In this document: positions 1 through 6,829 of the stretch, piece after piece
Position numbering within the stretch: the first letter of the stretch is position 1
Layout of the letters: the number at the start of each line of letters is the position of its first letter
NCBI GenBank assembly: GCA_002361535.1
Contig: DETG01000133.1
Location: 17,370 to 27,592, forward strand
Length of the DNA stretch: 10,223 nucleotides
Source of the DNA: Prevotella sp. UBA3294
Lineage (GTDB): Bacteria > Bacteroidota > Bacteroidia > Bacteroidales > Bacteroidaceae
Direction of reading: 5' to 3'
Made by a program: the position numbers and the translations under genes
The notes under the pieces: model-generated
What the model was told of the DNA's origin: nothing
The model's input: the letters and a program-made list of their open reading frames with translations, nothing else
The model's database searches: none

Positions 1-178
1 GCATGTTCTCACGCTTGGCATTGGCGATGATAGCACGAAGACCTGGGTTCATGTCTGGATCAGGACCGCCGGCCTTCACGGCGATGGCGATCTGCTTTCC
101 AATCTTTGTGAATGTCTTGGCCATGTGGCCCCATCTTTTCAGTTTCGCAGCTTTGCGATATTCAAATGCTCTTCCCAT
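1..178 (-). CDS. yebC: YebC/PmpR-family protein, N-terminal part (cut by window edge)
   Basis: Only the first 59 codons are in the window; the rest lies beyond position 1. The ATG at 178-176 opens with MGRAFEYRK, followed by [19 protein letters not shown] and [19 protein letters not shown], which is the conserved N-terminus of the YebC/TACO1 family. Members of this family are cytoplasmic; they have been described as DNA-binding regulators (PmpR) and, more recently, as translation factors that relieve ribosome stalling at proline stretches. The gene lies 105 bp downstream of pheT on the same strand. No separate TAnnTTTG promoter is seen in that gap, so read-through from pheT is likely. The leader just before the ATG is A-rich, as is usual in Bacteroidota. 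Family assignment is firm; the exact function in this organism is not shown by the sequence. Confidence 0.93.
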   Translation of the reverse strand, partial: MGRAFEYRKAAKLKRWGHMAKTFTKIGKQIAIAVKAGGPDPDMNPGLRAIIANAKRENM

Positions 179-208
179 ATTGTTTTTATTTTTCGATTTT
201 ATTTTCGG

Positions 209-280
209 TTTTCGACATTTCGATATATCGTTATAAGATTTTTCGACATTTCTATATAACGATATATCGATATAACGATA
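209..280. repeat. Iterated AT-rich direct and inverted repeats between pheT and yebC
   Basis: The 105-bp gap is built from a few repeated words. TTTTCGACATTTC occurs exactly at 209-221 and 240-252. A 15-bp exact inverted repeat pairs CGATATATCGTTATA at 221-235 with its reverse complement at 255-269, leaving a 19-nt loop. The word TATAACGATA appears at 255-264 and 271-280, and on the opposite strand at 226-235. In the minus-strand transcript this would form a long AU-rich hairpin between the pheT stop and the yebC start. It is followed by an A-rich rather than U-rich stretch, so it does not look like an intrinsic terminator. Its role is unknown; it could be an mRNA processing or stability element, a protein-binding site, or a degenerated repeat element. 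Confidence 0.7.
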
Positions 281-283
281 AAA

Positions 284-2749
284 TTACCTCAGCTCTGCTC
301 CCAGTTTCTGCTTGAGATTACTGATCAGCTTCTGCATGATGGCATCGATCTGTTTGTCGTTCAATGTCTTCTGTTCATCCTGGAGGATGAAGTTCACGGC
401 ATAGCTCTTCTTACCTGCAGGCAGGTTCTTTCCTTCATAGACATCAAAGAGTTCCACCTTCTTCAGCAGTTTCTTCTCACTCTGGTAAGCGATCTGCTCG
501 ATACTGGCAAACTCCACGTTCTCATCGAGGAGCAGGGCAAGGTCGCGGCTCACGGCGGGATACTTGCTGATCTCCGTATAGGTCACCTTGTTCTTCCGGA
601 TCACCTTCATCAGGGCCGTCCAGTTCAAGTCAGCATAATACACCTCATGATCAATGTCCAACTGCTTCTGCAGTTTCTTGGCCACCACACCTAACTCCAC
701 GAGCAGTTTTCCGCCGCGGTTCTCAATGGCCATAGCCTTAGAGAAGATCTCGTTGCTACTCTCCTTGAACACCAAGGAGCCGAACGGCAGACCGATCCTG
801 CGAAGGATATTCAGCACGTATGCTTTCAGCTCGAAGAAAGTGCTCTCCTCATCAGGATGAGCCCATGAGCCCTCCACGCGCTTACCTGTCACCCACAAGC
901 CTAAGTGGTTCTCTTCCTTATAGGCATTCATCGGGTTCTCCACATCGGCACGCTCAGGTGAATAGAGATAGACATTACCGAACTCGAAGAACTTCAGGTT
1001 CGGGTTCTTGCGGTTGGCATTATGGGCGATGCTCTCCAATCCTCCGAACAGCAAGGTCTGGCGCATCACATTCAGATCGGAACTCAGCGGATTCATGACC
1101 TTCACCAGGTTCTCGTTCTTATAGCTCTCAGGGGTGTTGTCGTAATAGGCCATCTTGGTGAGGGAGTTGTTCAGGATCTCGTTGAATCCACAACCCACCA
1201 ACTGCTCACCTACCAGGTTCTCTAACTGATGCTTACGGTCTTCCTCCCCTTTGATCACCAACGATGATTTCAGCTGGGTGGGAATCTCCACGTTGTTGTA
1301 GCCATAGACGCGCAGGATATCCTCCACCACGTCGCAGGGGCGCTGCACATCCACACGGTAGGCAGGAACCAGCAGTTTCAGTCCTTCGGCATCCTCACCC
1401 TCAATCTTCATCTCCAACGAGGTGACGATACTCTTAATGGTATCCACCGGAATCGACTTTCCGATCAACTGGTGGACATAGTCATATTTCAGGTCAACGG
1501 GGAAATCAGGCAGCGGGTTGGGATACACATCCTTGATCTGCATGCTCACCTTACCGCCTGCCAGCTCCTGACAGAGGATGGCGGCCTGCTTCAATGCATA
1601 GATGGTGCCGTTGGGATCGATGCCGCGCTCGAAACGGAAGCTCGCATCGGTGCTCAGACCATGCCGACGGGCACTCTTACGGATCCAGGTAGGATGGAAA
1701 TAGGCCGACTCTAACACCACGTGTTTGGTGGTCTCGTAGGTACCGCTGCCTTTTCCGCCGAACACACCGGCGATACACATCGGCTCTTCGGCATTGCAGA
1801 TCGCCAAGTCACGGTCGGAGAGTTTGTGCTCCACACCGTCGAGCGTGACGAACGGCGTACCTTCCGGCATCGTCTTCACCACGATCTGATGACCGGTCAC
1901 CATATCGGCATCGAAGCAATGCAGGGGCTGTCCATAAGCCATCATCACATAGTTCGTGATATCCACGATGTTATTGATCGGACGGAGGCCGACGGTGGTC
2001 AGCTTGTTCTTCAGCCATTCCGGACTCTCCTTGACTTCACAGTCGGTGACACTCACGCAGGCATAACGTTTGCAGGCCTCCTCGTTCTCGATCACCACAT
2101 CGATGGGCAGCGACTCGTTATCCACGGTGAATGCACTGCAGTCAGGACGGTGCAGGGAGGTAGGATAGCCGTTCTGTTTCAGCCAGGCATACAGGTCGCG
2201 TGCCACTCCCCAGTGAGAGAGTGCATCGGCACGGTTCGCCGTGATATCCACCTCGATCAGCCAGTCACTCTCCAGATGATAATATTCGGCAGCTGGTGTT
2301 CCCACCACGGCATCGTCGGGGAGGACGATGATTCCGTCATGACTGGTACCCACGCCGATCTCATCCTCGGCGCAGATCATCCCGCAGCTTTCCACACCGC
2401 GCAGCTTACTCTTCTTGATCACAAACTCCTGATCACCGTCATACAGTACGCAGCCTAAGTCGGCCACGATCACTTTCTGCCCTGCCGCCACGTTGGGGGC
2501 ACCGCAAACGATCTGCGAAGGCTCACCCTTACCGAGGTCAACCGTCGTCACATGAAGATGATCGGAATTGGGGTGCATCTCACACGTCAGCACCTTTCCA
2601 ACATACAATCCTTTTAATCCTCCTTTGATACTCTGTACTTCTTCCAATGCATCGACTTCAAGACCTTCCGACGTCAGCGCGTCGCACACCTCCTGCGGTG
2701 TCAGGTCAAAGTCAACGTATTCTTTAAGCCATTTATAAGATATATTCAT
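284..2749 (-). CDS. pheT: Phenylalanine-tRNA ligase beta subunit
   Basis: This is the beta chain of the cytoplasmic alpha2-beta2 PheRS, which attaches phenylalanine to tRNA-Phe using ATP. At 821 residues it has the usual bacterial full length. Domains visible in order: an N-terminal module with an OB-fold tRNA-binding domain at about 40-150; the B3/B4 editing region at about 215-385, with GLRPINNIVDITNYV (254-268), YGQPLHCFDAD (272-282) and STDASFRFERG (366-376); a B5 domain at about 405-490, with its acidic RPCDVVEDILRVYGY motif (470-484); a catalytic-like core at about 505-710; and the C-terminal ferredoxin-like anticodon-binding domain from about 727 (SKYPAVSRDLALLLDE). The catalytic alpha chain pheS is not in the window. 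The gene starts at an ATG 86 bp downstream of the glucosaminidase stop and has its own candidate promoter. yebC follows on the same strand. Confidence 0.98.
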   Translation of the reverse strand: MNISYKWLKEYVDFDLTPQEVCDALTSEGLEVDALEEVQSIKGGLKGLYVGKVLTCEMHPNSDHLHVTTVDLGKGEPSQIVCGAPNVAAGQKVIVADLGCVLYDGDQEFVIKKSKLRGVESCGMICAEDEIGVGTSHDGIIVLPDDAVVGTPAAEYYHLESDWLIEVDITANRADALSHWGVARDLYAWLKQNGYPTSLHRPDCSAFTVDNESLPIDVVIENEEACKRYACVSVTDCEVKESPEWLKNKLTTVGLRPINNIVDITNYVMMAYGQPLHCFDADMVTGHQIVVKTMPEGTPFVTLDGVEHKLSDRDLAICNAEEPMCIAGVFGGKGSGTYETTKHVVLESAYFHPTWIRKSARRHGLSTDASFRFERGIDPNGTIYALKQAAILCQELAGGKVSMQIKDVYPNPLPDFPVDLKYDYVHQLIGKSIPVDTIKSIVTSLEMKIEGEDAEGLKLLVPAYRVDVQRPCDVVEDILRVYGYNNVEIPTQLKSSLVIKGEEDRKHQLENLVGEQLVGCGFNEILNNSLTKMAYYDNTPESYKNENLVKVMNPLSSDLNVMRQTLLFGGLESIAHNANRKNPNLKFFEFGNVYLYSPERADVENPMNAYKEENHLGLWVTGKRVEGSWAHPDEESTFFELKAYVLNILRRIGLPFGSLVFKESSNEIFSKAMAIENRGGKLLVELGVVAKKLQKQLDIDHEVYYADLNWTALMKVIRKNKVTYTEISKYPAVSRDLALLLDENVEFASIEQIAYQSEKKLLKKVELFDVYEGKNLPAGKKSYAVNFILQDEQKTLNDKQIDAIMQKLISNLKQKLGAELR

Positions 2750-2783
2750 TGCAATGATGATTATTATTCTTCGAAAACGGTTG

Positions 2784-2815
2784 CAAAATTACGAAAAATT
2801 CTACACCCCTACAAG
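2784..2815 (-). promoter_or_regulatory. Candidate pheT promoter (Bacteroides type)
   Basis: On the minus strand a -7 box TAATTTTG (2791-2784) fits TAnnTTTG exactly. Twenty nt upstream is CTTG (2815-2812), a 3-of-4 match to the -33 TTTG. The predicted start of transcription near 2779 would leave a leader of about 30 nt before the pheT ATG at 2749. No clear terminator for the preceding glucosaminidase gene was found in this gap, so some read-through is possible. Confidence 0.55.
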
Positions 2816-2835
2816 AAAAACGATGAAAATCAGCA

Positions 2836-3765
2836 CTATCGCAGACGAAGTTCATCACCGATGCGTAACTGGTAGTCGGGACTCAGTTTGTTCATCTTGT
2901 ACAGATTCTTCAGACGGATGCCATAATACTGCGCGATGGAGTACATGCTCTCTCCGGCTTTCACCCTGTGCCGACGGTTCTTATAGGCTTCATCGGCCTT
3001 CTTCTGCTTTTTCTTCAGCCATATCATCTCGTTCTCCTGCAACGGAGAGTGGTAGTCACGTTCGTTGTATTTGGCAATCTTCTTCCCGCTGATACCGATC
3101 TCTTTCCCGATGCTCTCAAAGGTATCGCCTTTCCGAGCCTGCAGGAAATAGTTCTTGTTGTAGATATGGATGGGATGAAGGAAGCCGTCTTCCCGCTGAC
3201 CACTGTTCTGCGCCATGAACTTGTCAAAGCTCTTGGCCGTATCATAACGATACAGCTTATACAGTTCGATCAGACCGATGAGCTGTGGCGCATAGTTGGG
3301 ATTCGTGGCATAGCCGCACGACTTCAGTCCGTGTGCCCAGCCCTTGTAGTCGGTGACAGCAAGTTTGAAGAGGGGTGCATAGCGTTTGTTCCTCCTGAGG
3401 AACTGACTATGGTCGTCGTAGCTCTCCCGCGCATTGTTATACGCACGGAAACATTCTTTTTTCGCATCATCATCATGATGGACGGTGCGACCCGTCCATC
3501 CATGACATTTGATACCGAAATGGTTGTTTCCTTTCCTGACCAGATCACTGTTGCCGGCACCGCTCTCCAGAATGCCCTGCGCCAGCGTGATACTGGCAGG
3601 GATCTTGTTCTTCAGCATCTGCTCGATGGCCATATCGCGATATTGGTCGATATATGTCTGGTAACGCTGGTTCCACTTCATCTGCTGCGCCGTTGCATGG
3701 AAAGTGCCAGACAAAGCGAAGACAAACAGGAGTGAAACTCTCAAAATACTCATTTTTCTCAACAT
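2836..3765 (-). CDS. Secreted N-acetylglucosaminidase (GH73/FlgJ-like) with two LysM domains
   Basis: This enzyme is predicted to cut the glycan strands of peptidoglycan outside the inner membrane. Residues 1 to about 27 form a signal peptide ending near ATAQ. The glucosaminidase domain spans about 35-175: IPASITLAQGILESGAGNSD (55-74) carries the likely catalytic Glu67, and NNHFGIKC (80-87) and the GYATNPNYAP region (151-160) are typical of the family. Two LysM peptidoglycan-binding repeats follow at about 207-252 and 266-308, the second with VKAGESMYSIAQYYGI. The start is uncertain: ATG at 3765 lies only 5 nt from the promoter -7 box and would be nearly leaderless, whereas ATG at 3753 (MSILRV) leaves a short leader and still gives a good signal peptide. 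The gene has its own promoter and stands alone between the envelope/ECF unit and pheT. The family is clear; the physiological role (cell separation or turnover) is inference. Confidence 0.93.
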   Translation of the reverse strand: MLRKMSILRVSLLFVFALSGTFHATAQQMKWNQRYQTYIDQYRDMAIEQMLKNKIPASITLAQGILESGAGNSDLVRKGNNHFGIKCHGWTGRTVHHDDDAKKECFRAYNNARESYDDHSQFLRRNKRYAPLFKLAVTDYKGWAHGLKSCGYATNPNYAPQLIGLIELYKLYRYDTAKSFDKFMAQNSGQREDGFLHPIHIYNKNYFLQARKGDTFESIGKEIGISGKKIAKYNERDYHSPLQENEMIWLKKKQKKADEAYKNRRHRVKAGESMYSIAQYYGIRLKNLYKMNKLSPDYQLRIGDELRLR

Positions 3766-3770
3766 GGCCG

Positions 3771-3801
3771 CAAAATTACACTAAATTTCGCAGATAACAA
3801 A
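3771..3801 (-). promoter_or_regulatory. Consensus Bacteroides-type promoter of the glucosaminidase gene
   Basis: On the minus strand TTTG (3801-3798), exactly 19 nt, then TAATTTTG (3778-3771) match the Bacteroides -33/-7 consensus. The -33 TTTG is at the end of the T-tract of the terminator of the preceding gene. Transcription should begin around 3767-3764, i.e. at or next to the first ATG (3765). That favours ATG 3753 as the translated start, or leaderless translation from 3765. Confidence 0.8.
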
Positions 3802-3829
3802 AAAATAACACAAGATCTTGTGTTATTTT
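3798..3829 (-). terminator. Intrinsic terminator: 28-bp perfect palindrome overlapping a stop codon
   Basis: Positions 3802-3829 are a perfect palindrome (14 bp each side, centre between 3815 and 3816). As RNA from the minus strand it gives a 12-bp stem with a GAUC loop, followed by a run of U (3804-3799). The TAA stop of the small exported protein gene (3825-3823) lies inside the hairpin, so the terminator begins before the coding sequence ends. It closes the five-gene unit that starts at 7144. Confidence 0.8.
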
Positions 3830-4266
3830 GCTCGGTTTCTTCTGCCTGCGAAACGCTGGAAGGACTGTCTGTGGAAGCGGTCTTCCGCATTAATGGCTTC
3901 ATACACTTTCTTTGCCGAAAGGATCTTCAGGAAGCGCTCGTGATACTTTTTCTGTATCTCCTTGATCTGGAGTTCCAATTCATCGCGCTGTAGAATGGCC
4001 TTCCGGCACGAGGCATCATCTGTGGGCTTTACAAATCCATTGCGTCCGGCCCGCATATACAATGCACGTTGCTTGTTCAGCATCTCCCGATATACGGGGA
4101 AGAAGGCGGAGGCCTCCATAGGTGTCAGACCAGCCTCGCGGGTGATGAACTGTTCCAGGTCGGCCTGGAAACGTTGGGGATCGAAGCGCATCTGCGGGAT
4201 CCTGCCTTGGGCGAAGACCGCAGTTGTCAGCATCAATGCCACGAATAGATTCAGCATTCTTTTCAT
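3823..4266 (-). CDS. Small exported Spy/CpxP-like protein, last gene of the ECF unit
   Basis: The chosen ATG (4266) gives a 147-residue protein that begins with a clear signal peptide, MKRMLNLFVALMLTTAVFAQ, cleaved near residue 20. An in-frame ATG at 4302 would put 12 charged residues in front of it and overlap the upstream gene, so it is rejected. The mature part is highly charged and probably all helical: LTPMEASAFFPVYREML (47-63), a long helix rich in Lys and Glu at about 88-118, and a basic tail GRRNRAK. The helix-rich layout with an LTPxEAxxFxPxY segment resembles the Spy/CpxP group of periplasmic stress proteins often encoded beside ECF sigma factors in Bacteroidota. That family call is inference from pattern only. 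It starts 25 bp after the putative anti-sigma stop, and its own stop lies in the terminator. Confidence 0.75.
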   Translation of the reverse strand: MKRMLNLFVALMLTTAVFAQGRIPQMRFDPQRFQADLEQFITREAGLTPMEASAFFPVYREMLNKQRALYMRAGRNGFVKPTDDASCRKAILQRDELELQIKEIQKKYHERFLKILSAKKVYEAINAEDRFHRQSFQRFAGRRNRAK

Positions 4267-4291
4267 TTCCGTAGTGATTGATTTTCGTTTG

Positions 4292-4690
4292 TCAGTTCTC
4301 AATCAGATAAGAATAAATCTCCGCATTGTCAATCATAGCGAAATCCACCATCTCTTCCATCATGTAATCAGTCTGGACAGATTTCGTTTCTGTATTCTTC
4401 AATGTTGTTGATGCCATCTCCGCCTGGGTGGCATTGTCATTGTTCACTCCAGTAGAGGCATAATATGTGGCAGCGCCGAAAAGCACTGCAGCAAAACTGG
4501 CCGCTATGGCGAAGCGCCGCATCGGCGTGATCCATGTTCTCTTGGTAACAGGCATCTCCACTTCCACAGCCTTAGGGGTCTCTTCGGGCAGCTGCTTCAT
4601 GAAGTTGCTGGCGAAGTTGTCAAAATATCCCTCTGGCACCTTGAAAGGATTCTCCTGACCGAATTTCTGTTTCAGTAGTTCTTCTGTCAT
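4292..4690 (-). CDS. One-pass membrane protein, putative anti-sigma factor
   Basis: A 132-residue protein whose ATG overlaps the sigma factor stop by 4 bp (ATGA), which suggests translational coupling. The N-terminus carries NPFKVPEGYFDNFASNFM (14-31), a motif seen in small proteins next to ECF sigma factors in Bacteroidota. A single hydrophobic segment lies at about 60-77 (FAIAASFAAVLFGAATYY), preceded by basic residues (MRRF), which predicts the N-terminus in the cytoplasm and about 55 residues outside. The outer part is acidic and Met-rich (TDYMMEEMVDFAMIDNAE). No zinc-binding HxxxCxxC motif of classical ZAS anti-sigma factors is present. Position and topology fit an anti-sigma factor for the upstream ECF protein; direct evidence of binding is lacking. 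Confidence 0.8.
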   Translation of the reverse strand: MTEELLKQKFGQENPFKVPEGYFDNFASNFMKQLPEETPKAVEVEMPVTKRTWITPMRRFAIAASFAAVLFGAATYYASTGVNNDNATQAEMASTTLKNTETKSVQTDYMMEEMVDFAMIDNAEIYSYLIEN

Positions 4691-5268
4691 GATCTTTCTA
4701 TTTTGTTATTAGACGTTGTATTCGTAGAATGGTTTAACACATACTCAGAAATTTTTTTCACGGCGATGTGATAGGAGGCTTTCAGGGCTCCCTCACTGGT
4801 TCCCATGAGCTTGGAGAGCTCACTGTATTTCATCTCGTCGAAGTAGCGCAGGGTGAACACCGTGCGCTGTACCTCTGGCAGCGCCGCGATGGCTTCCTGC
4901 AGCAGAGCCTGGGCTTCGTCGCCGTCGAAGTAGTCGTCGGCCATCAGTCGGTTGGCCACGGCCAGATCGGCATCGGCACTCACCTTATGTTGCTGTCGCC
5001 GCAGGTGGTCGAGACTCTCATTGATGGCAATGCGGTAGAGCCAGGTGGAGAGTTTCGACTTGTTCTGGAAGTCCTTGATACTGTTCCACGCCTTCATGAA
5101 CGTGTTCTGCAGCACGTCGTTGGCATCATCATGATCGAGCACGATACGACGGATCTTCCAGTACAGCGGTTCCGTATAGAGCTGTACGATCATGCCAAAG
5201 GCGCGCCGTTGCTGTCCGGGCTCCATCAGCATGTTCAATATCTGTTCCTCGTCGTATTGCTTGGTCAT
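4687..5268 (-). CDS. ECF-type RNA polymerase sigma factor
   Basis: A 193-residue sigma-70 family protein of the extracytoplasmic function group, which directs RNA polymerase to a small set of promoters, usually in response to envelope signals. Region 2 spans about 25-93, with the core-binding and -10-recognition stretch DDANDVLQNTFMKAWNSI (47-64) and STWLYRIAINESLDHLRR (74-91). Region 4 spans about 122-175: ALPEVQRTVFTLRYFDEM, then the helix-turn-helix KYSELSKLMGTSEGALKASY. A variable acidic linker separates them. There is no extra C-terminal domain, only an Asn/Ser/Thr-rich tail. It begins 6 bp after the L,D-transpeptidase stop and overlaps the membrane protein gene, so it is probably co-transcribed and controlled by the latter. 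The target promoters are unknown; being inside this unit, it might act on its own promoter. Confidence 0.95.
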   Translation of the reverse strand: MTKQYDEEQILNMLMEPGQQRRAFGMIVQLYTEPLYWKIRRIVLDHDDANDVLQNTFMKAWNSIKDFQNKSKLSTWLYRIAINESLDHLRRQQHKVSADADLAVANRLMADDYFDGDEAQALLQEAIAALPEVQRTVFTLRYFDEMKYSELSKLMGTSEGALKASYHIAVKKISEYVLNHSTNTTSNNKIERS

Positions 5269-5274
5269 ACCTTA

Positions 5275-6813
5275 TTAAATATATATATATGGTTTCAGAT
5301 GCTCTTTCAGGGCTTTGTCGTAGCCATAGACATCGTTGTACTCTTTCAACACCCCGTTCTGGTCGGGATACAGTGTATAATAGGTGATGAACACGGGAAC
5401 AGCCGGTTCCACCTTCACCTGATGCACCAGTCTGTCCTTGTCGATCTCGGGCTGTTCCATTTTCTCTTCCTCCCCTTCATGAGGGCGGAGGTCGGCAGTC
5501 ATCGAGTATTTGATCTTATCCAACAGCTCGTCATCGGGGTCATGAAGAAGGAACCTGGCGAGCTCGAACGGCTGCTGCACACGCACACAGCCATGGCTCA
5601 CTGCCCTGAACGAGCGTTCGAACACCCAGGGCGAGGAGGTGTCGTGCAGATAGACCGAGTGGTTGTTGGGGAAGCGGAAGATAATCCGTCCCAAGGAGTT
5701 CCCCGGTCCGCCCCGCTGCACGATATACTGTTTCCCGTCAGCAATCTTACTGTACGATCCCCGGTAATACTCTAATTTCCCTTCTTTCTTGTCAAAGATA
5801 TACATGTTGTTCCGCTTCAGGTATCCATGACTATAGACGATGCCTAAGGCGATACTTTTCGGGACGAACCACTGCGGGTTCACATCCATGCGTTCGATCT
5901 TGCTGGTGAGCAAAGGGGTCTTGCTCTTCTTCGTCCCACAGCCTACACGCATCGACAGGGTGGAGTCAGGACAGACCGCATAGAGTCTGAAGGCGGGCAC
6001 ATTCACCAGCACGTATTTCTTATGCTGTTCAGGGGCATCTTCGAGATACCACCGACACCGCTCGATGTTGCAGAGGGTAGTCAGCTTCTCGGCCTCTGTC
6101 AGCTTCTCTTCCTTGAATCTCCGGCACAGGGTCTTGTACAGTTTGTTCGTGGGCTGCACCTCGTGGAGGAAGGTGGCCACACTGTCATGACTGATCTTAT
6201 TGAAGGCACTGCTGAAGAATGCCTCCTTGGGGCGTTTCACCTTCACGTCGAACAGCTGATAATAGGTGACATGCAACGAGTCGCTGTCTTTGACGTCGCA
6301 ATGGTTCATCACATATTCTGCGTTGAGGTATCCGTACCGCTGTCCGGCACAATAGCGCAGGAATGCCTTCGTGAGGTTATATTCCAATCGGGCCAGTACG
6401 GCGTTCAGGTTCTTCACACTGTCGCCCACCTCCAACTGTCTCACTCGCTGCAGGTCGATCTGGATCTGGCGGCGGCGGAACACATCCGGTGAGATACCAC
6501 CCTCCTCTACCCTGTCTAAGTAGGCCACTAAGGAATCGGCACGGCGGTCCACCCCATGGCGGTCGATCCAGAGCAACGGCTGTCCCTCCAAGTAATGGTT
6601 GCGCACATGGCGGTCGGCAGCCAACTCCCCCTGATCCTCCCGGGCGAGCCGTCTGAGCTGCTTCCTGACCTGTTGGGCATCCACCACATAGTCGGACCTC
6701 TTCATCGCGGAAAAGGTCTCAAGGGTTAAAAAGCGATTGGGATTCTCTTGCTTCTCCTGACAGGCAACAACTACGCATGTCAGGAGAAGAAGGTATATCG
6801 TTACTCTACACAC
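5275..6813 (-). CDS. YcbB-type L,D-transpeptidase, predicted lipoprotein
   Basis: Predicted to make 3-3 cross-links in peptidoglycan. The N-terminus has a lipoprotein signal with VVAC and acceptor Cys18. A helical scaffold of the YcbB/LdtD type covers about 75-225. The YkuD catalytic domain runs about 266-425, starting KYVLVNVPAFRLYAV (266-280). It includes FRFPNNHSVYLHDTSS (379-394), with His390, and the catalytic SHGCVRV (406-412), with Cys409 as nucleophile. A family-typical C-terminal segment, VPVFITYYTLYPDQNGVL, follows at 472-489. At 512 residues it is shorter than E. coli LdtD (about 615): the peptidoglycan-binding PG_binding_1 domain usually found between scaffold and catalytic domain is not visible, as PTNKLYKTLCRRF (221-233) leads almost directly to NIERCRWYLED (249-259). 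The start is GTG at 6813: the next Met is residue 38, which would remove the lipoprotein signal. It lies 16 bp after the small secretion-tail gene and 6 bp before the ECF sigma gene. Confidence 0.93.
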   Translation of the reverse strand: MCRVTIYLLLLTCVVVACQEKQENPNRFLTLETFSAMKRSDYVVDAQQVRKQLRRLAREDQGELAADRHVRNHYLEGQPLLWIDRHGVDRRADSLVAYLDRVEEGGISPDVFRRRQIQIDLQRVRQLEVGDSVKNLNAVLARLEYNLTKAFLRYCAGQRYGYLNAEYVMNHCDVKDSDSLHVTYYQLFDVKVKRPKEAFFSSAFNKISHDSVATFLHEVQPTNKLYKTLCRRFKEEKLTEAEKLTTLCNIERCRWYLEDAPEQHKKYVLVNVPAFRLYAVCPDSTLSMRVGCGTKKSKTPLLTSKIERMDVNPQWFVPKSIALGIVYSHGYLKRNNMYIFDKKEGKLEYYRGSYSKIADGKQYIVQRGGPGNSLGRIIFRFPNNHSVYLHDTSSPWVFERSFRAVSHGCVRVQQPFELARFLLHDPDDELLDKIKYSMTADLRPHEGEEEKMEQPEIDKDRLVHQVKVEPAVPVFITYYTLYPDQNGVLKEYNDVYGYDKALKEHLKPYIYI

Positions 6814-6829
6814 GACAGTGTCAGTAAAA

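Noticed and set aside
209..280. The pheT-yebC repeat as a CRISPR array or intrinsic terminator
   Set aside because: Repeat words are too short and too close together for CRISPR, with no spacers. The hairpin is followed by A-rich, not U-rich, sequence on the transcribed strand.
1721..2458. Long plus-strand open frame (245 codons) opposite pheT
   Set aside because: Lies wholly within the well-supported pheT gene on the other strand. Its translation shows no recognisable domain and is His-rich, as expected from the reverse of a real gene.
2968..3735. Plus-strand open frame (255 codons) opposite the glucosaminidase
   Set aside because: Antisense shadow of a gene with clear GH73 and LysM motifs; no promoter or domain of its own.
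4267..4302. N-terminal extension of the Spy-like protein from ATG 4302
   Set aside because: It would place 12 charged residues ahead of a clean signal peptide and overlap the upstream gene by 11 bp; ATG 4266 fits better.
4768..5775. Plus-strand open frame (335 codons) across the ECF sigma and L,D-transpeptidase genes
   Set aside because: Longest antisense frame in the window, but it spans two real genes and their junction, with low-complexity His/Leu/Val-rich translation and no promoter.
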